Origin: Sarcocystis neurona
Lineage: Eukaryota; Apicomplexa; Conoidasida; Eucoccidiorida; Sarcocystidae
DNA: 64,000 nucleotides
Reading direction: 5' to 3'
Assembly (NCBI GenBank): GCA_000727475.1
Contig: KL647288.1
Span: 10,046,055-10,110,054, forward strand
Part shown: positions 1-13,383 of the stretch, in pieces
Numbering within the stretch: the first letter of the stretch is position 1
How the letters are laid out: every line of letters starts with the position of its first letter
Program-made: the position numbers and the translations under genes
The notes under the pieces: model-generated
Databases searched by the model: none
What the model was told of the DNA's origin: nothing
What the model saw: the letters and a program-made list of their open reading frames with translations, nothing else

Positions 1-430
1 CGACTGCAGAGCGCACGCTGTGTGCACGCGCGCGAGACGCTGCTGCTGCAGCAGCATCTGCAGCAATGCAGACACTCAGAACTCTCCCTTCGAGACCGGG
101 TGTGTCTTTGTCTCTCTGCGGGGGCGCGAACTGCTGCTTCTCCTGCGGCCGCGCTGCATTTATGTAGGATGGACTGTCAATCCGCCATTACGTAGTAGTC
201 TTAAGACACCGAATAGCGAGTCTGGAGACCGGGTCGTGTGGTAGTGTGTCTCCCCTACCCCCGTGACCAGAGAGGGGACGTCCGCTGCCGAAGGAGTTTT
301 GCTTGGTGTGTGTAGTCACCCCGTGCCTCGCTGCTGCGAGTTTCTCTAACAGCAGCAGAGAAGCTGCGTTCTTCACCGCGCTTTTAGCCTCCCCTGTGGT
401 CCTCGCTGTCGCGTGGGGGGCATGCAAGTG
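1..430. other. No supported gene
   Basis: Mixed-composition DNA with short open frames on both strands and a few GCTGCTG triplets near the left edge. No start codon, splice pair or protein-like reading stands out. It could be the end of a gene lying mostly to the left, but nothing shows this. Confidence 0.4.
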
Positions 431-3400
431 TAAACGAGGGGCCATCGTTACTTACACGAGTATACACACTCATGCATATATTGAGACATTTATATCTACA
501 TGCAAGCACACGCTCGCATGCAGCTGTGTAGCCAGGTGACAGCTGTAGATTGGGAAATGAGCGTCCTACATGGACGTTGTTCAATTTCTCAAAATAAAAA
601 AGCTGCGTAAACCTCTGCGTCCGATCTTCTCCATATCTCTATCTCCTTTCCTCTCTCTCATCTTGTATACACACACATATGTGTATATTTTATTCAGCTG
701 CACACGTATATATATATATACGTGTTTACAAGAAGTAGGTTCAAGGACGTTTTCTTTAGCAGCGAACTGCTATTGGTAGCGACCCTTCCGGCCTCGGTTT
801 TTACGTAACGGTGGTAGCTTTTCAACTTTACTGCTATCAGGAAGGCGCACTTCAGATAAAGACAGACGGACTCTACACACAAAGTCCGAGTATTTCTAGA
901 TTGTCCTCGGGAGTTCGCGAAACGGTCTGCCTGTCCGTACGTGACGGATACGACGTATATCTGGCAGTACACCAGAACGCTTCGCTGCCTTACATTTTCC
1001 AGCCCCGTCTCTGGTGAATGTTTATGAAGAGAATATTTCTCAGCTCCTACGTCTTTGTTTGAGACGTGCTGGACATCCCCGGGTGGTTCCTCTTTGGATG
1101 TGTTGTCCACCACTTCACCGTGCTACGATCCAAAGACAGCAAGTCAGTCCCAGGTAGCCAGGAGACGAGACAGGCACAACAAATCTGCAAGTAGGGAACC
1201 CATCTTCCTGTCCGGGCAGAAATAAGCGGCCACGAGGGATTCGTTAGCGGACAGCTACTGAAAAACTCCCAAATACACACACACACACAGACTTACACAG
1301 ATGCAGGTGCGTGGGGCTCCGGAGGGGGGGCTGTCTTGTGCCCGCGCCAGGACAGCCCATGAAGCTCGCATGCACCGGCAGAGCAGCACTTTCTCTGCAT
1401 CGTCGACTTCCTCTCCACTCGACCAGCAAATGTTCTGTCCGTGTATGTGCACACTTGTCTATATTGAGTTACATATATATATATATATATGGATGTGGAT
1501 AGTCTGTCCTTACGTACATATACGTCTATATGCATATATACGTATATTGAGATCTATATGTGTGTGTAGGTGTATCTATATGTGTATATATGGATGTGGA
1601 GAGTTTGCACCTATCTGCACAGACTGACATATATGTATTTCTTCATACATGGCTATTTACGCATACGTCTGCGTGTATGTACATACACTTGTACATGCAT
1701 ATATATGTATAATGAGATACATATATATATATATATATATATATCTGTATGGGTATATATCGATACGGAGAGTCTGTCTCTATTTTCGTAGACATACGTA
1801 TCTATTTCTTCATACCTGGCCATTTACGCATACGTCTATATGTATGTGTATACGTGTATGTATAGTTATATGTGTGGATACGCGCGTGCTGAGGATACAC
1901 ATCAGCGTGCGTGTCTCTAAGTCTCCTTACGAAAGACAGAGAGAGAAGAAAGACAGAGGGACAGAGAGAGAGAAAGAGAAACATACGTATACATATATAT
2001 AATTGGGCACCTATATGTGATACATATATGTGTAGGTGTGTTTATATGCATGTGTAGCGCATATCATCGCGGAGGGCAGTGTGTGTTTGTCGGTGTCTTC
2101 TGCGTCAGGTACGACAGTTGGAAGTTGCCCTGCGCCTAGACACCTCTCGGTAAATTCATCTGAAATCTCTCCACTCGATACGATCGAAGAATGCCACAAT
2201 CCGCCACAGTTTTGTATTTCCACTTATAGAACGTGCATCCGTGCATATGTGCATATAAATGCAGAAGACTGTGTGAGTCAATGTGTAAACCTGGGGGCGT
2301 ATATATATGTGTGTTCGTGTGTATACGTAATCACACAGATGTGTATGCGCAAGTAAATAAATACGGATGTACGTATACATATGTGTATGTGTGTGGGTGT
2401 GTAAGTATACCCAAGCAGATGTACGCGTGGGTAAAAGTATGCATAAATGCGTATGTGCATATGTGTATATATATACGTATATATCCACGCAGGTGAAAGT
2501 AAATATATTTATGTACATATGCGCGCGTGTGCATGTATACCCACATACACGTACGTGTTCGTAAATATATTCATATGTAAATATGTGTATATATGTATAC
2601 ATATATATATGTATTCCCATATCGGTGAACGTACATACATATATATATATATATATGTGTATCTGTATGCAGCTATTTGGGAGGAAGTGCCCTGTGTATT
2701 CGTACATATGTGTATAGAGAGATGTGTAGATCCGCAAGCCATCCCGACGTGCTGCGGTGGCCACTGCAAACGCATGCGCGCAACCTACGGAAGCGGGAGC
2801 TCAGGACCGCGCACAGATACGTGTTCCCTTTTGTCTCGGTGTCTCAGCAGAAGTGAGGTGCCAGCAAATAGTAAGGTGATGCGGTACGGGGGACAGGCAT
2901 CTTTTTCTATACGTATAAGAGATTCACGCGCAAACACGTGCAGGCACATACATCACAGGCCTCAGCCATAAAGAGGGGCATATACATACATACGTATACA
3001 TATGTGTATGGGTATTACACATGCATATACATATATGTGTATTTGTGTATTACATACGCGTACATGTGTGTGGGTGTGTCTCGGGAAGGTTACTTGTGAA
3101 GGTTCAACAGGGCCTTTTTTCATACGCCTCTTCTTTATACGTCTCTGTGTATGTCTGTGTATGTGTGAATGTATTTCCGTTTGTATGTATGTATGCATGA
3201 ACGTATGTATGTATGAATGTATGTGTGTATGCGGGTGGGTGCATATATATGTCGGTGTGTATGTATATGTTTATTCCCGTGGGTACTGTCGCGCAAAAAA
3301 CACAAATATATCTCCGCTTATGCACGTATATATGTATATGCGTATATATGTATGGATGGATATGATCACATGCGTATATTCAGTGTGTGTGAGTGTACAA

Positions 3401-3560
3401 GTATATTTGCTGTTGCACCGGCTTTAAAGGGACACACACGCACCGTGCACCTTCCCACGTATGACTGCAAAGAAAGAAGTTTCTACTTGTGTGTGTATAT
3501 GCTGGTGACACGTGGTTTTGCAGATACCTATACGCAGAGAACTAATCCTACTACGACTTG
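431..3560. repeat. AT-rich microsatellite region (TA / GTATAC / GTGTAT types)
   Basis: About 3 kb dominated by degenerate TATATA, GTGTAT and CATACGTATA dinucleotide-type repeats, with islands of ordinary sequence near 800-1400, 2040-2220 and 2740-2900. Open frames here translate to Tyr/Ile/Val/Cys/His strings, which is repeat translation rather than protein. No gene is supported. Confidence 0.7.
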
Positions 3561-3744
3561 TATAGGTCTGCATCTGACGTATAGACGTGTGCAGCGGGAC
3601 AGCAGAGAGACGTTGCCAGGGGCGTGGCGCTATTGCCTCTTTTTCGTCTTCTCCTTCTCTGTAGCAAATTTACTTTTCCACTAGGATCCACGCGGTGTGC
3701 ATACGTGTGTCTCGTTCAGTTCCGTTTCTAGTAGCAGTCGCGCA

Positions 3745-6700
3745 ATGTACATACACCTCAGTTTCGATTGCACTCCCGCAGTGTACGTACACCTCTGCTT
3801 TGTAGTGTGTGGCTGCTGCGTGGGTAGGTCTGGCGCCGCTGCTTCTTCTTCTTCATCCGTAAGGCGGGCGCCAACAGCAAGAGGACGCAGCTGCAGCTCG
3901 ACTCGAGCCGCTTCTGTAGGCGAGACGCCGTCTCGGTCTCGGTGGAGTGGCAGAGCGTTCACCACAGCAACTCGCGGAAGAACAGCAGCAGCAAGGAGCC
4001 CTACGGCGAGAGGATTACTGAGAAGTCGTTCTCAGTCTAAATCTTTGGCTGCTTCTTCCTCTGCTGCAACCCTGCTCCAGCTACCGCCCGAGCAGCAGCT
4101 GCCGCCTGGTGAAGTGCAGTATGTGAGGCGAGGGGGAGGCGCACTGGTACCTCTGCCTCTTCCCCATTTGCTGCTGCCTGGCGGCTCTTCCGTTGCTGCT
4201 TTTTCGAAGCAGCAAAGGCAGCAGCAGACACGGCTGCAGACATGGGAGCGGCAGTTGCTGCCGGGTCGACGGTCGCTTGGGGCAGCAGCGGCAACGAGAG
4301 CGGCAGCGAGCCAGCGCAGCCGCAGCTGGGACAGAGCTGCTGCTGTGGCTGCTGCGACAGCTGCAGCTCCTCCCCGTCACTCCGTCACAAGTCCAGGCGC
4401 TTCTATTTTTGCTGTCGCTGCTGCTGTTCGCGCCAGGCCTCGCTCCTGCAGCAGCGTCGCGGACCGGTCCACCAGGTCCCCGGCTGCCGCTCCGGCTGCT
4501 TCGGGGCTCTATCCGGCTGCTGCTGCTGCTGCTTCGCCTTCTTGCGCATCTTCTTCCTCTATTGCCGCTTCCCTGCAGCCAGCAGCTACCCGCAGAGGCA
4601 GAGCGCAGTAAGTATCAGCACTGCGGTCAAAGTAGGCAACGTAATAGTGCGGCACAGAGTAATTACTATATGACTACACACATGTGTATATATTTATTTG
4701 CGTCGTTATCTGTCCCTTCGCACACTGCGCTGCTATCTGTCCTGGATTGATATTGACTGTCTTTCTCCGACGGACACGTCCTTGTTACCTGTCCATACCG
4801 TTGTCTAGGTAGGGGCACAGCCGCGCAGGCATGCGTCACTCCTATGCGCACATATATATGTATATGCTTTACCGTAGAAGGACGGATGGAAGAAAGATCG
4901 GCTTTTTTCTTCGCACGGTCGCTTTTGATTGAATAGGAAAAAGGCACGCCCTTGCTTCCAAAGAGGAATGCAGCAGGGGGGCTGTGCTTGCAGCTTCCTC
5001 CTCATTCTCCTTTTCGAAAAGAACGACGCTCCAACAGAGAAAGGCCACTCTGTGTATATATATATATATGTACATATATATATACACACATACTTACGTA
5101 TATCTATGTGTATATGTACATATATGTATATGTATATGTATATATCTATATATACATGCATATATAGATATACACACATATTTACGTATATCTATATGTA
5201 TATATATATATATATGTCTGCGTCTGGTATAGGGAGGTGGATACACATACATGGACACAGATAGAAAGGTATCGATAAATATAGACAGGTAGAGGTAGAA
5301 AGATAGAAATAGAGAGATAGATAGATACAGGTAGATATAGATAGACAGCTATACATAGATATACATATATATATGTATGTAAATACATATCTATGTATAC
5401 CTGCGCATATGAGGATAATAAGTGAAAGGATAAAATGTATAGAATTACACGAACTTTCACTATTGACTAAAAGAGTGTATTTATACACGTGTATATATAT
5501 GTATACATATGTGTGTATATGAGGAAATAGATATATATATATATATATGCGTAGACACGTGCACACGTGTTTACATCACTGGCCAGAGGGTGACAGTACA
5601 TATATAATCTCCACGTGTCTATGTATATATATATGTGTAAGATTGAGAGCAGAAGGCGACGTCTGTATGTGTGTTGTGCGTCCTCGCCGTCATTTGAGAA
5701 GAGAAGGAAGTGCGCAGGGAGCTGCCTGCAGCGGATGTGTGGAGCAGCTCGCGTGAAAACCTGTCCGGCTCTCGCGCTCTCTTCCCTGGCAGTCCTGCTG
5801 CTGCTGTTTTCCTTTTCCTCCTTCTTCTTCTTCTTTGCGGCGTGCCGTGACCAGAGACGTCTTCGCTATTTGTCCGTCGCTAGCGGTTGCTGTTCGCCTC
5901 TGCCTGCGGAGAGGATGACAGATGCGTGGGCTCGGACACGTCTCAACAGCAGGGGCCTGTTTTTGGGGGGGGAAAGAAAGGGAGACATGTGGAGAGGAAG
6001 AGAAACGGAGGCGGCGAGCGAGAAGAGAGACGGAGACGAGAAAGTGAAGGACACACAAAGAGAGAGAGAAGAGAGCAGGGAAGGGACTGACTTGCAGACA
6101 GAAAGCCCCTGCAGTGGATATGTAGGAGCAGCAGGCGATTCTGCAACATTCTTCTTTGGCGGACGACCAGCAACTGGCTGCGTTTGTCCGCACGTGTTTG
6201 CTCGAAACTTCTTCAAAGGAGCTGCTCGCCGCTCCTCCACGCTGTCGTAGGAAGAACGCAGCTCGACACATACCGCCGCCCACCTCCTGATCCGGTCACG
6301 CTACTGTACCTAATCGTCTGCTTTCTACACAGGAGAAAGGGGGACACACACACACACACGCATATCTTCCCTAACAAGCTATTCCCATATATATATGTAT
6401 ATACGCAGGCAGATTCACTTAACAAGGTATCCCCATATAAATATGTATATGTTCGCTTGCGTATACACGTTTACGTACATACGCACGCATATTTTTCCCT
6501 CAACAAGGTATTCCCATATATATATATATATACGCGTAGTGAAGACGGAGTTGCTAGGGGCAGCGTACGTCTCTCTCCGTTTCCTCGTTGCCCCACGCAT
6601 TGCTTAAGAGTCTCCCTACTTTATTTCTATCAAAAATGATACAAAGACGAACCCAACATGGCGTAAGCAGGCAGTTCAAGGGACGCATGGTAGTACTCGC

Positions 6701-9700
6701 TACGCGTATTATCGTTCGCGTCCCGAGGAGTGTTGGGGTATACGTGAGCCTCCCGCAGGCGTTCTTTCTCTCTTCTCCTATCTACCTGTGTTTGTTCTTC
6801 CCTCTCTGCCTCTCTATAAATACATATGCAAACCCCAGCAATTACTTCATTTCCGGCGACGCATAAGTATATGTATATATATACACGCATGTGTAGGTAG
6901 GTGCGTGCTTCGGTTTGAGTATCCACATATATACGTGTGGAGAGAGACAGAGAGAGAAAAACATGTTTATATCAATGTTGGAGATATATACACGTATATT
7001 ATGGGACAGACATGTGAAGAGGTAAATCTCTTGTGCCACTGCTGTCTTGGTTTCAGATTTTACTCTCCACGACAGCGACCCGCGTCGAGTATGACCCGGT
7101 CGTCGCTGCCGTGTCTGCGGCCATCACGTCAATATCCTGCTGGTGCCGTTGGAGGGGCGTTCACCTGCTCTTCTGCTGCTGGAACTCGTGCTGCTGCTTT
7201 GTCCACTGCTGTCACGGCTTCCTGTCGGAAGGGCGTGCCTCTGGGCAGGCGGCCAGCGGCGTCAGCGCCAAGAGGAGCAGCTGCTGGTGAGTCCTATCAA
7301 CTGTCTCCGCAGCAGCAGCAGCATCTGCGCGCCACCAGCAGCTGCAGCAGAAGAAGCAGCAGCTGTTGCAGCACTCGCCTGCTGACGGCGAACAGCACTC
7401 CACGCCAAAGCCCTCGCAGTGTCTTACGCGCTTCCGCTGCTGCTGCGGCGGCGAAGAGAGGCAGTCCAATTCGCACGTGCGCTGCTGCTGCTGTTCCGCC
7501 TCCTATCCCTTTTCCTGTCCTTCCTGCACGGGCGTCCCCTTCCCGTCTGCTAGGGCGCACGACAGCGCAGCCGCTGCCGCAGTCTCCGCAGAGGCAGCCG
7601 CAGCAGCAGCAGCACCAGAAGTTTGCCGCAGGCGACAGAGCTGCTACAGCGGAGCAAGAGGCCCTGCGGCTGCCACCTCGCCATCGCAACGTGCTCCCTC
7701 CTTGCTTACTACAGCAGGGAATGCAGCAGCAGGAATCAGCTCAGAAGGAAACGCAGCAGCAACTGTGGCACCTGCAGCAGCAGGGACAACCGTGTCAGCT
7801 GCTGCAGCAGGAGCAGTGGTGGCACCATCGCCAACGTCTGCAAGAACAACAGCAGCAACAAGCCCTGCCTTGTGCCGAAGGGGGCTTACTATGGAAAGCC
7901 GGAGGTCTTCGGGCTCCTCACACTGCTGCAGCAATCGCAGCAAACGTCTCCGGAGCCAATACGTAAGCGCAGGCAGCATGGAGTCTTTTACACAGCAGGC
8001 GTCTGTATATCACTACACTTCGAAACCTACAGTAAAAAGATCCGAGCGCTCTTTCCATATACATATACATATATACACTTGCACACACGCATAGGGCTCT
8101 CCTTCGTGGACTGTGTCTAGACGTCCGTCCGCCTGTATGAAAGCGTAGGCATCCAGGTGTCTGCACGATAGAATATTCAATGAGAGAGAAGTTTTGAGAT
8201 AAGTCAAGCAAGCGTCCGCAACACAGCTGCGTCATATCATCCTTCCTCATACGCATACGTGCGCGTACTTTTGTTTGTGTGTATATCTCTCTCTGCGTGC
8301 ACACGCATATTTGTATACGCAGTTGTATCTAACAAGTCAGCTGCGGAGAGAACTTCGCCAGGACGTCGTGGGAGATGCTGCCTAGTGTCAGCTTCCCAGC
8401 GTCTTTTGCTTAGCGCGTCAAAGAGAAAAGCACGCCCTTCTCACTTGCACGTACATATCTTCGAAAGCAGCAGCAACAAGGTGTCGCGCATCACACACAA
8501 CTAGCAAGAACTATCCGCTACCACAGGAAAATATCACTTCTCTGTCCACGTGTGAGTCGACCAACTCGAAGATTTTGTGAACATGCCTGTCGACAGAAAC
8601 AGAAAGGGAGAGGCGCGCGCATACCCACAGACACACATACAAGCATATAACTGTTCATATGTATATATGTGTAGAGACAGAGAGAAAGAGAGAGATACAT
8701 ATGTATGTATATATATATTCACGTGTATGTATGTGTATATGTCTGTACACACGCGTAGGTGTATACAAATATTTGTGTGTGTAGGTGTATATGTATTTGT
8801 TTACCGGAGCACACGTGTAAAAGTATCTTTGTTCGAACAAACATACACACGTACGCGCTGCCCTCAGCGCGCGGAGACTCTTTTTGTTCTATATGGTGCG
8901 TGTGTACGACAGGCGTGTACGGCTCTGTTGATAGTGTGCGCTTTGTGCGGGCGTGTGTATCTGTGAATTTTGTAGCCATGCTTCAGTTCGCCAGAGTCTA
9001 TTGTCTGCTGTTTTGCTGTCGCATGGGCCCCTCTGGCTGGTGCAGCACCCCAAGCGGCACAGCTGCGAGACCGGCGACGTTGTTTCAGGCACCGCCGCTG
9101 CGGACCGCCACAAGCAGCCGGCCTTCGTCTTTTTCCTTCCCTTCTCCTGCTGCGGCCGTTCCGCAGCTCCAGGCTCCCGCTGCAGTGACGGCGGAGAAAC
9201 AAGAAGCCGCAGCTGCTGCTGCGGAGGTTGCTGCGGTGCTCCAGCAGAGCGTGCAAGGCAAGGGCAGCGACTCTCTGGTGATGATCCCCGTAGAGCAGCT
9301 GAAGTGTCTGCTGCAGCAACTACCCGACACTGCTGCTGCGGTGGCGGCGGGGTCGCGTCCTTCTTGGTGGCCTGTATTAGATAAAACTGTAGACTCCCTC
9401 CCGTCGTCGGCCACGCAGACAGTTGCCACTGCGTGCGATGGGGTGGAATCACTTACAGATACTCTAGTGCAGAAACAGCAACGGCAGCTGCAACAGCAGC
9501 AGCAGCAACAGCAGCAGCTGCAACAGCAGCAGCAGCAACAGCAGCAGCAGCAACAGCAGCAGCAGCAACAGCAGCAGCACGAGCAGCATTCTGAGCACAA
9601 GCATCGGCAGACCTTAACAGGAAGATGGCTGAGTGACTTTGAAAGGACAACACAAGCAGCTGCTGCTGTGCCTCTCTCGGCTGCTGCAAGGACTGACGGT

Positions 9701-10909
9701 CTATCTGTTGTTGCTGCGGAAATGATGCCGCCGCAGGTTAACACAAGCAGCAGTCATCTTTTGGAAGATGGAAGCGAAGCTGCTGTCCCGTCTCCGTCTT
9801 CTCCCCTCTCCTTCAACACATACAGAAAACGACTATTATCAATAAGCAGCACAACACTTAATCTACACAGAGACCCATCCCGCTTTCTTCCTCTGCTCAG
9901 GCAAACGGGTGACACCACGACTGCTTTCCTACCTACTAATGGCAATGTTGCCCCTCCGGAAGGTAGGGATGGTAATTGCATGCCTCTTATTCCCCCCGGC
10001 GTCTCTGCTGCTATTCCTACTGCAGACAGTGTTGTTGCTGCTTTTGGGCGTCCTGCTGTTTTCACTGGTAAGGATGCGGCTGCCTTTGAAGCAGGGAAGA
10101 CAGCTGCCGCTCGTGCGGCTGGTGAGGCTGCTGCTGCTGCTTTCGCTGCTGGCAAGGCTGCCGCTGCTGCTTTTGCCGCAGGGAAGGCTCCGGCCGCTGC
10201 TCCCGCAGTGAACAGTGTCCATGCTGTTGCTGGTTTCAAAGAGAAACTATTAACAGGTCGCTCGGGCGGCGCTGCAGAAAGCCCGGCTCAGCCGCAGCAG
10301 GAGGGAAAACACAGGCGCCGCATTTTTTTGCTTCACAGTGATACTGACAATAGCACCGCTTTGAAAAATCCTGGAGCAGATGAGGCTCTCCCGAGTGGTC
10401 GGGAAACTGACGCTGCGGTACCTCCACCGCTTCAACTAGGTATGTGCGCGGGCAGCGGCACAGAGACTTTAGAAGCTAAGACAACGTTATGCGACAGCAG
10501 CCTCAGCACAGCACACGGTAAAAATAGCAGCAACAGGAGAGCACCATACTGTAGCACCAGCAGCAGAGCCACACGCAGTGCAGGCAGGTACACAGCAGGC
10601 AGCAACAACAGCGTTACAAGTAGTATCTTGTGGGGACCCGCGAAGTTGACGGCTACAAAGGAATGGAAAGAGCGTTTGCACAAGTCGAGCGCAGGAGAAA
10701 CGCTAGTGTCGGACGAGCCGCTGCAGCAAGAGAGAGCAGCAGAGACGAGTACTGCTCCAGAAACAGGCGGTGAAGACAGCAGCACCAGTGCATATGCCGA
10801 CATAGACAGAAGACTCAATGCCTTGCAGAATTTCCTTAAGTCTACGAGGGAATCTTTCAAAATGCTAGATAGAGGATCTCTAGGCAGTGTTGGCGATGAG
10901 GGGCGATGA
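3745..10909 (+). CDS. Three-exon gene for a long low-complexity protein (function unknown)
   Basis: Proposed exons are 3745-4607, 7057-7962 and 9046-10909. The first donor is GTAAGTAT after 4607. The acceptors are TTGGTTTCAG at 7056 and GGCTGGTGCAG at 9045, and the second donor is GTAAGC after 7962. Phases fit at both joins (2+1 bases each), giving about 1,210 residues. Exon 1 is Ala/Ser/Arg-rich, exon 2 is Gln/Ala-rich, and exon 3 holds a long polyglutamine run and Ala-rich blocks. Exon 3 ends in an ordinary amphipathic tail (IDRRLNALQNFLKSTRESF) before a TGA at 10907. No catalytic domain was recognised. The 5' end is uncertain: ATG 3745 is the first in frame, but an acceptor-like CTTCTCTGTAG lies just upstream, so earlier exons are possible. 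An extra exon could lie in 5640-6250. Both introns carry AT microsatellites. Confidence 0.5.
4608..7056 (+). other. Long microsatellite-filled intron of the 3.7-10.9 kb gene
   Basis: Begins GTAAGTATCAG and ends CTTGGTTTCAG. It holds TA/GTATAC microsatellites (about 5050-5560 and 6360-6540) and a small GATA-type array near 5255-5400. A purine-rich island at 5940-6100 has long open frames on both strands that could hide another exon. Confidence 0.4.
5255..5400. repeat. Small GATA/TAGA-type array
   Basis: Degenerate GATA/TAGATA tetranucleotides over about 145 bp, flanked by TA microsatellite. It is the same repeat class as the large array at 31.4-32.1 kb, here inside a probable intron. Confidence 0.7.
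9470..9582 (+). repeat. CAG/CAA polyglutamine tract in exon 3
   Basis: Nearly uninterrupted CAG and CAA codons, broken by two CTG (Leu) codons and ending in a His/Glu-rich stretch. Read in the exon 3 frame it gives over thirty Gln. The CAA interruptions suggest it is partly stabilised. Such homopolymer runs are typical of Eimeria coding sequence. Confidence 0.85.
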
Positions 10910-13110
10910 TCTGTATTTTACCGAAAGAATAACTCAGTGCGTTCGGCTTCCTCTCCTTCTGCATAACCAGCACGGGTAGATGCACGCACGTACTCTTGCA
11001 AGCAGAGAAGCATACACTCATATATATGTATATATATACGTGGATAGATAGGTGTAAAGAAGTGTTAGTACGTATATGCGTGAATTTTGCTTTGAGAGAA
11101 AAGATACGTACGTGTGTGTTGGATGCGTACGCGTCACACGCGTGATGGTGGCTGTACGGACAGCACACACTTTTTGTTCGTATTTGCGTCTGTAAGTGTG
11201 AGCGAAGGTGCTACACCATTATCTCCATCAGTTCAAAAAGGCCGGTCTATTTCCGTTTCATGTGAATTTCCGTATACTGGAACTCGATCTCTCGATACGC
11301 TGACAGATAAGAGACGCTCACGCACGCGCGCACACTCACTGCTTTGAAAATTCACCAAGAGATGCCTGTATGCGTTCCAGCGGTCGTGACACGTAGTGAG
11401 GGCGTCCTTTCTAATCAGCATCCGTACGCATAAACACCACTCGCATCACTGATAATCAACCCGTGCAAACCGCTGATAGGGAGCCCGGTAGCAGCGGCTG
11501 CCTTCTTAGCTAGGACGGAGTGCAGTATGTTACACAGCACAAGCTCTGTAACGATGACTGTTTCAGGCTGTCTCTGCGGACCTGTCAAACACTGTCGCGA
11601 ACTGCAGCTGGCACGGGTACTTCTGCGAGATCATCTGCTAAGTGTTGCACTTGCGAGCTACAGAACGCGAGTCAACCAGTGAACACTAGGCGCGTTGTCG
11701 AAGCGACTGGCAATAGTACGTGGGGGACAGCGGCGGTAAAAGAGAATGGCTCACCCCCTGCAGCTGGCTACGCACAGGACCACTTTTAGCCTAGTGTTGC
11801 AAGGTACGCTTGTTTACTCCGTCGAAGGACTTGCCAGCGCAAGCAGAGAAAGAACTGAACATCCTCAGCCTTGGACCCGAGAACTGAGGTGCCTGCGCGT
11901 GTGCACCAGGGTATACACATTGTCTACAGATAGGCCTGTTCCCAGAAATGTCTATGCATCTACAATGGAAACGGTGTGAAGGCGAAACGTGTTGTAATCG
12001 CAGTTGTGATTGCAGTTTCCGACTTGAGGGCGACATGAAGCACAGCAGCTGTGGGCGTGGGCGAGTAGTCGCACAGCAACTACTGATATGGGCCACTACC
12101 AGAACTTCTACACATCACAAATTGTACGCTGCCTTGCACCTAGAGGCGCAAGAAATGTTAGAACACGACAGGCAGGTCAGACGACAGCCTTTACTTACGC
12201 GCCCCTGCGTTATCGTCACTTTCTGGATAAAATTTTGTCGCACTTGGGCAGGAGGGCACGCGCACATGCACCTACACGCATGCAGTATTGCATTCCGATA
12301 CAGCGAGGAACAAGGATAAAATTAAGCGGCATGCGTGTTAAACAAAGGAAGCAGCCCACTGCGGAAACGCGGGCTTCAGCGCCCTGAACAGTTGAGGGTC
12401 CTTGAGACGCACTCGCATACCTACTTCAACTAATCATCTCACGGAAGACTAATCGACTTTTCCGTGACGGGAACATATTCCTCTTTCTGCACAAGAACAC
12501 TTGAATTCTTAAACGACGGAGTATATCGCCTGGTAAGAGCCACGCGCACGTGCAGGTCTCCAGCATAGAACCTTACTGAACTGCATACGCATCAGGCGCT
12601 TCACGTTAACGCACGCGATGTGCTGAGAGATCAGGCAAGCGGCTAGCTCTGTAAAAACGTAGAAGGGCCAGTGGGTACACACACAGACGCGAAAGTCCGT
12701 TCCAGGCACATAAAAAGACGTCTCCCACACTCATACACAACGCGTGGACATCGAGGGCTTTCCCTCGTGGTGCAGGCAACCGCAGCGGACTTTTTGACAG
12801 GCCGAGGAAGAGAAACTGGAGACTAACGTCCTCCCTGTGCCGCGTTAAACCCCGGGAGATCTCCCCACGCGGGTGTGACGGAGCAGCAGCAGGGAGACGA
12901 GTCTTCAGTTCTATTTCTGTTGCCTTCTATACATTGAATAAGCCCACCTGAAGGCGCGTAATGCGACCACTCAACATGCTCCGCTCGTGTGTGTCCCGCA
13001 CATGTATCTCTTTTACTACGGAATTACACAGATTTATACACATGCACGTGTTAAGTACAACCGCATGTCTATATATGCATTATGTGTAATCAGTGTATGT
13101 ACTCGTTTGT
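10910..13110. other. Repeat-poor DNA, no firm gene
   Basis: The triplet repeats stop abruptly after the + strand gene, and apart from a short microsatellite at 11010-11060 the sequence is of ordinary complexity. The longest candidate is an ATG-started + strand frame at 12088-12387 (99 aa, basic, beginning MGHYQNFYTSQ). No splice partners or family match were found for it. Confidence 0.4.
12088..12387 (+). CDS. Small basic ORF, hypothetical
   Basis: An ATG with G at +4 (ATGGGCC) opens a 99-residue frame rich in Arg, His and Gln, starting MGHYQNFYTSQ and ending before TGA. It has no signal peptide or membrane segment and no recognised motif. It overlaps a longer frame in another phase (11948-12319). 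It may be chance or one exon of a gene whose other exons were not found. Confidence 0.2.
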   Translation: MGHYQNFYTSQIVRCLAPRGARNVRTRQAGQTTAFTYAPLRYRHFLDKILSHLGRRARAHAPTRMQYCIPIQRGTRIKLSGMRVKQRKQPTAETRASAP

Positions 13111-13350
13111 TCATGCCTGCCATCTCAATTCTGCCAAATCGCTCGCTATTTTGTATTCGAAAACGTGCACGCATCTGCCTTCCAGTAATTCGTTCACACC
13201 CTTCCCACAAATAGCTCTTCTAGCCTCACGGTTGACAACATTAATCCGCTGTAAAGTCCTCTCTTCTCCGCCGTGCCTGCTTTGCTGCTTGGTTTCCACT
13301 TCTCCTTCCATGCGCTTCTCAGTAGGATCTACTGAGATGGCCCCCAGGAT
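13111..13350 (-). other. Protein-like open reading downstream of the SAG-type candidate
   Basis: The minus frame reads as an ordinary charged protein (GKRVTILGAISVDPTEKRM, later QRINVVNREARRAICGKG) and ends in a stop at 13111. A donor-like GAGAG|GTAAGC at the right side of the stretch sits just downstream of the SAG-type reading. This could be a further 3' exon of that gene or part of a separate one. No family was recognised. Confidence 0.25.
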
Positions 13351-13383
13351 AGTGACACGCTTACCTCTCCTTGAATCGTGCTC

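Noticed and set aside
2156..2764. 202-codon minus frame and similar Tyr/His/Ile frames in 1.0-3.5 kb
   Set aside because: Generated by TA/GTATAC microsatellites, with no splice support or ordinary protein composition.
5615..6250. 211-codon + frame between exons 1 and 2 of the 3.7-10.9 kb gene
   Set aside because: Dominated by GAGA-type repeat and readable on both strands. The flanking exons already join in phase without it, so it is treated as intron.
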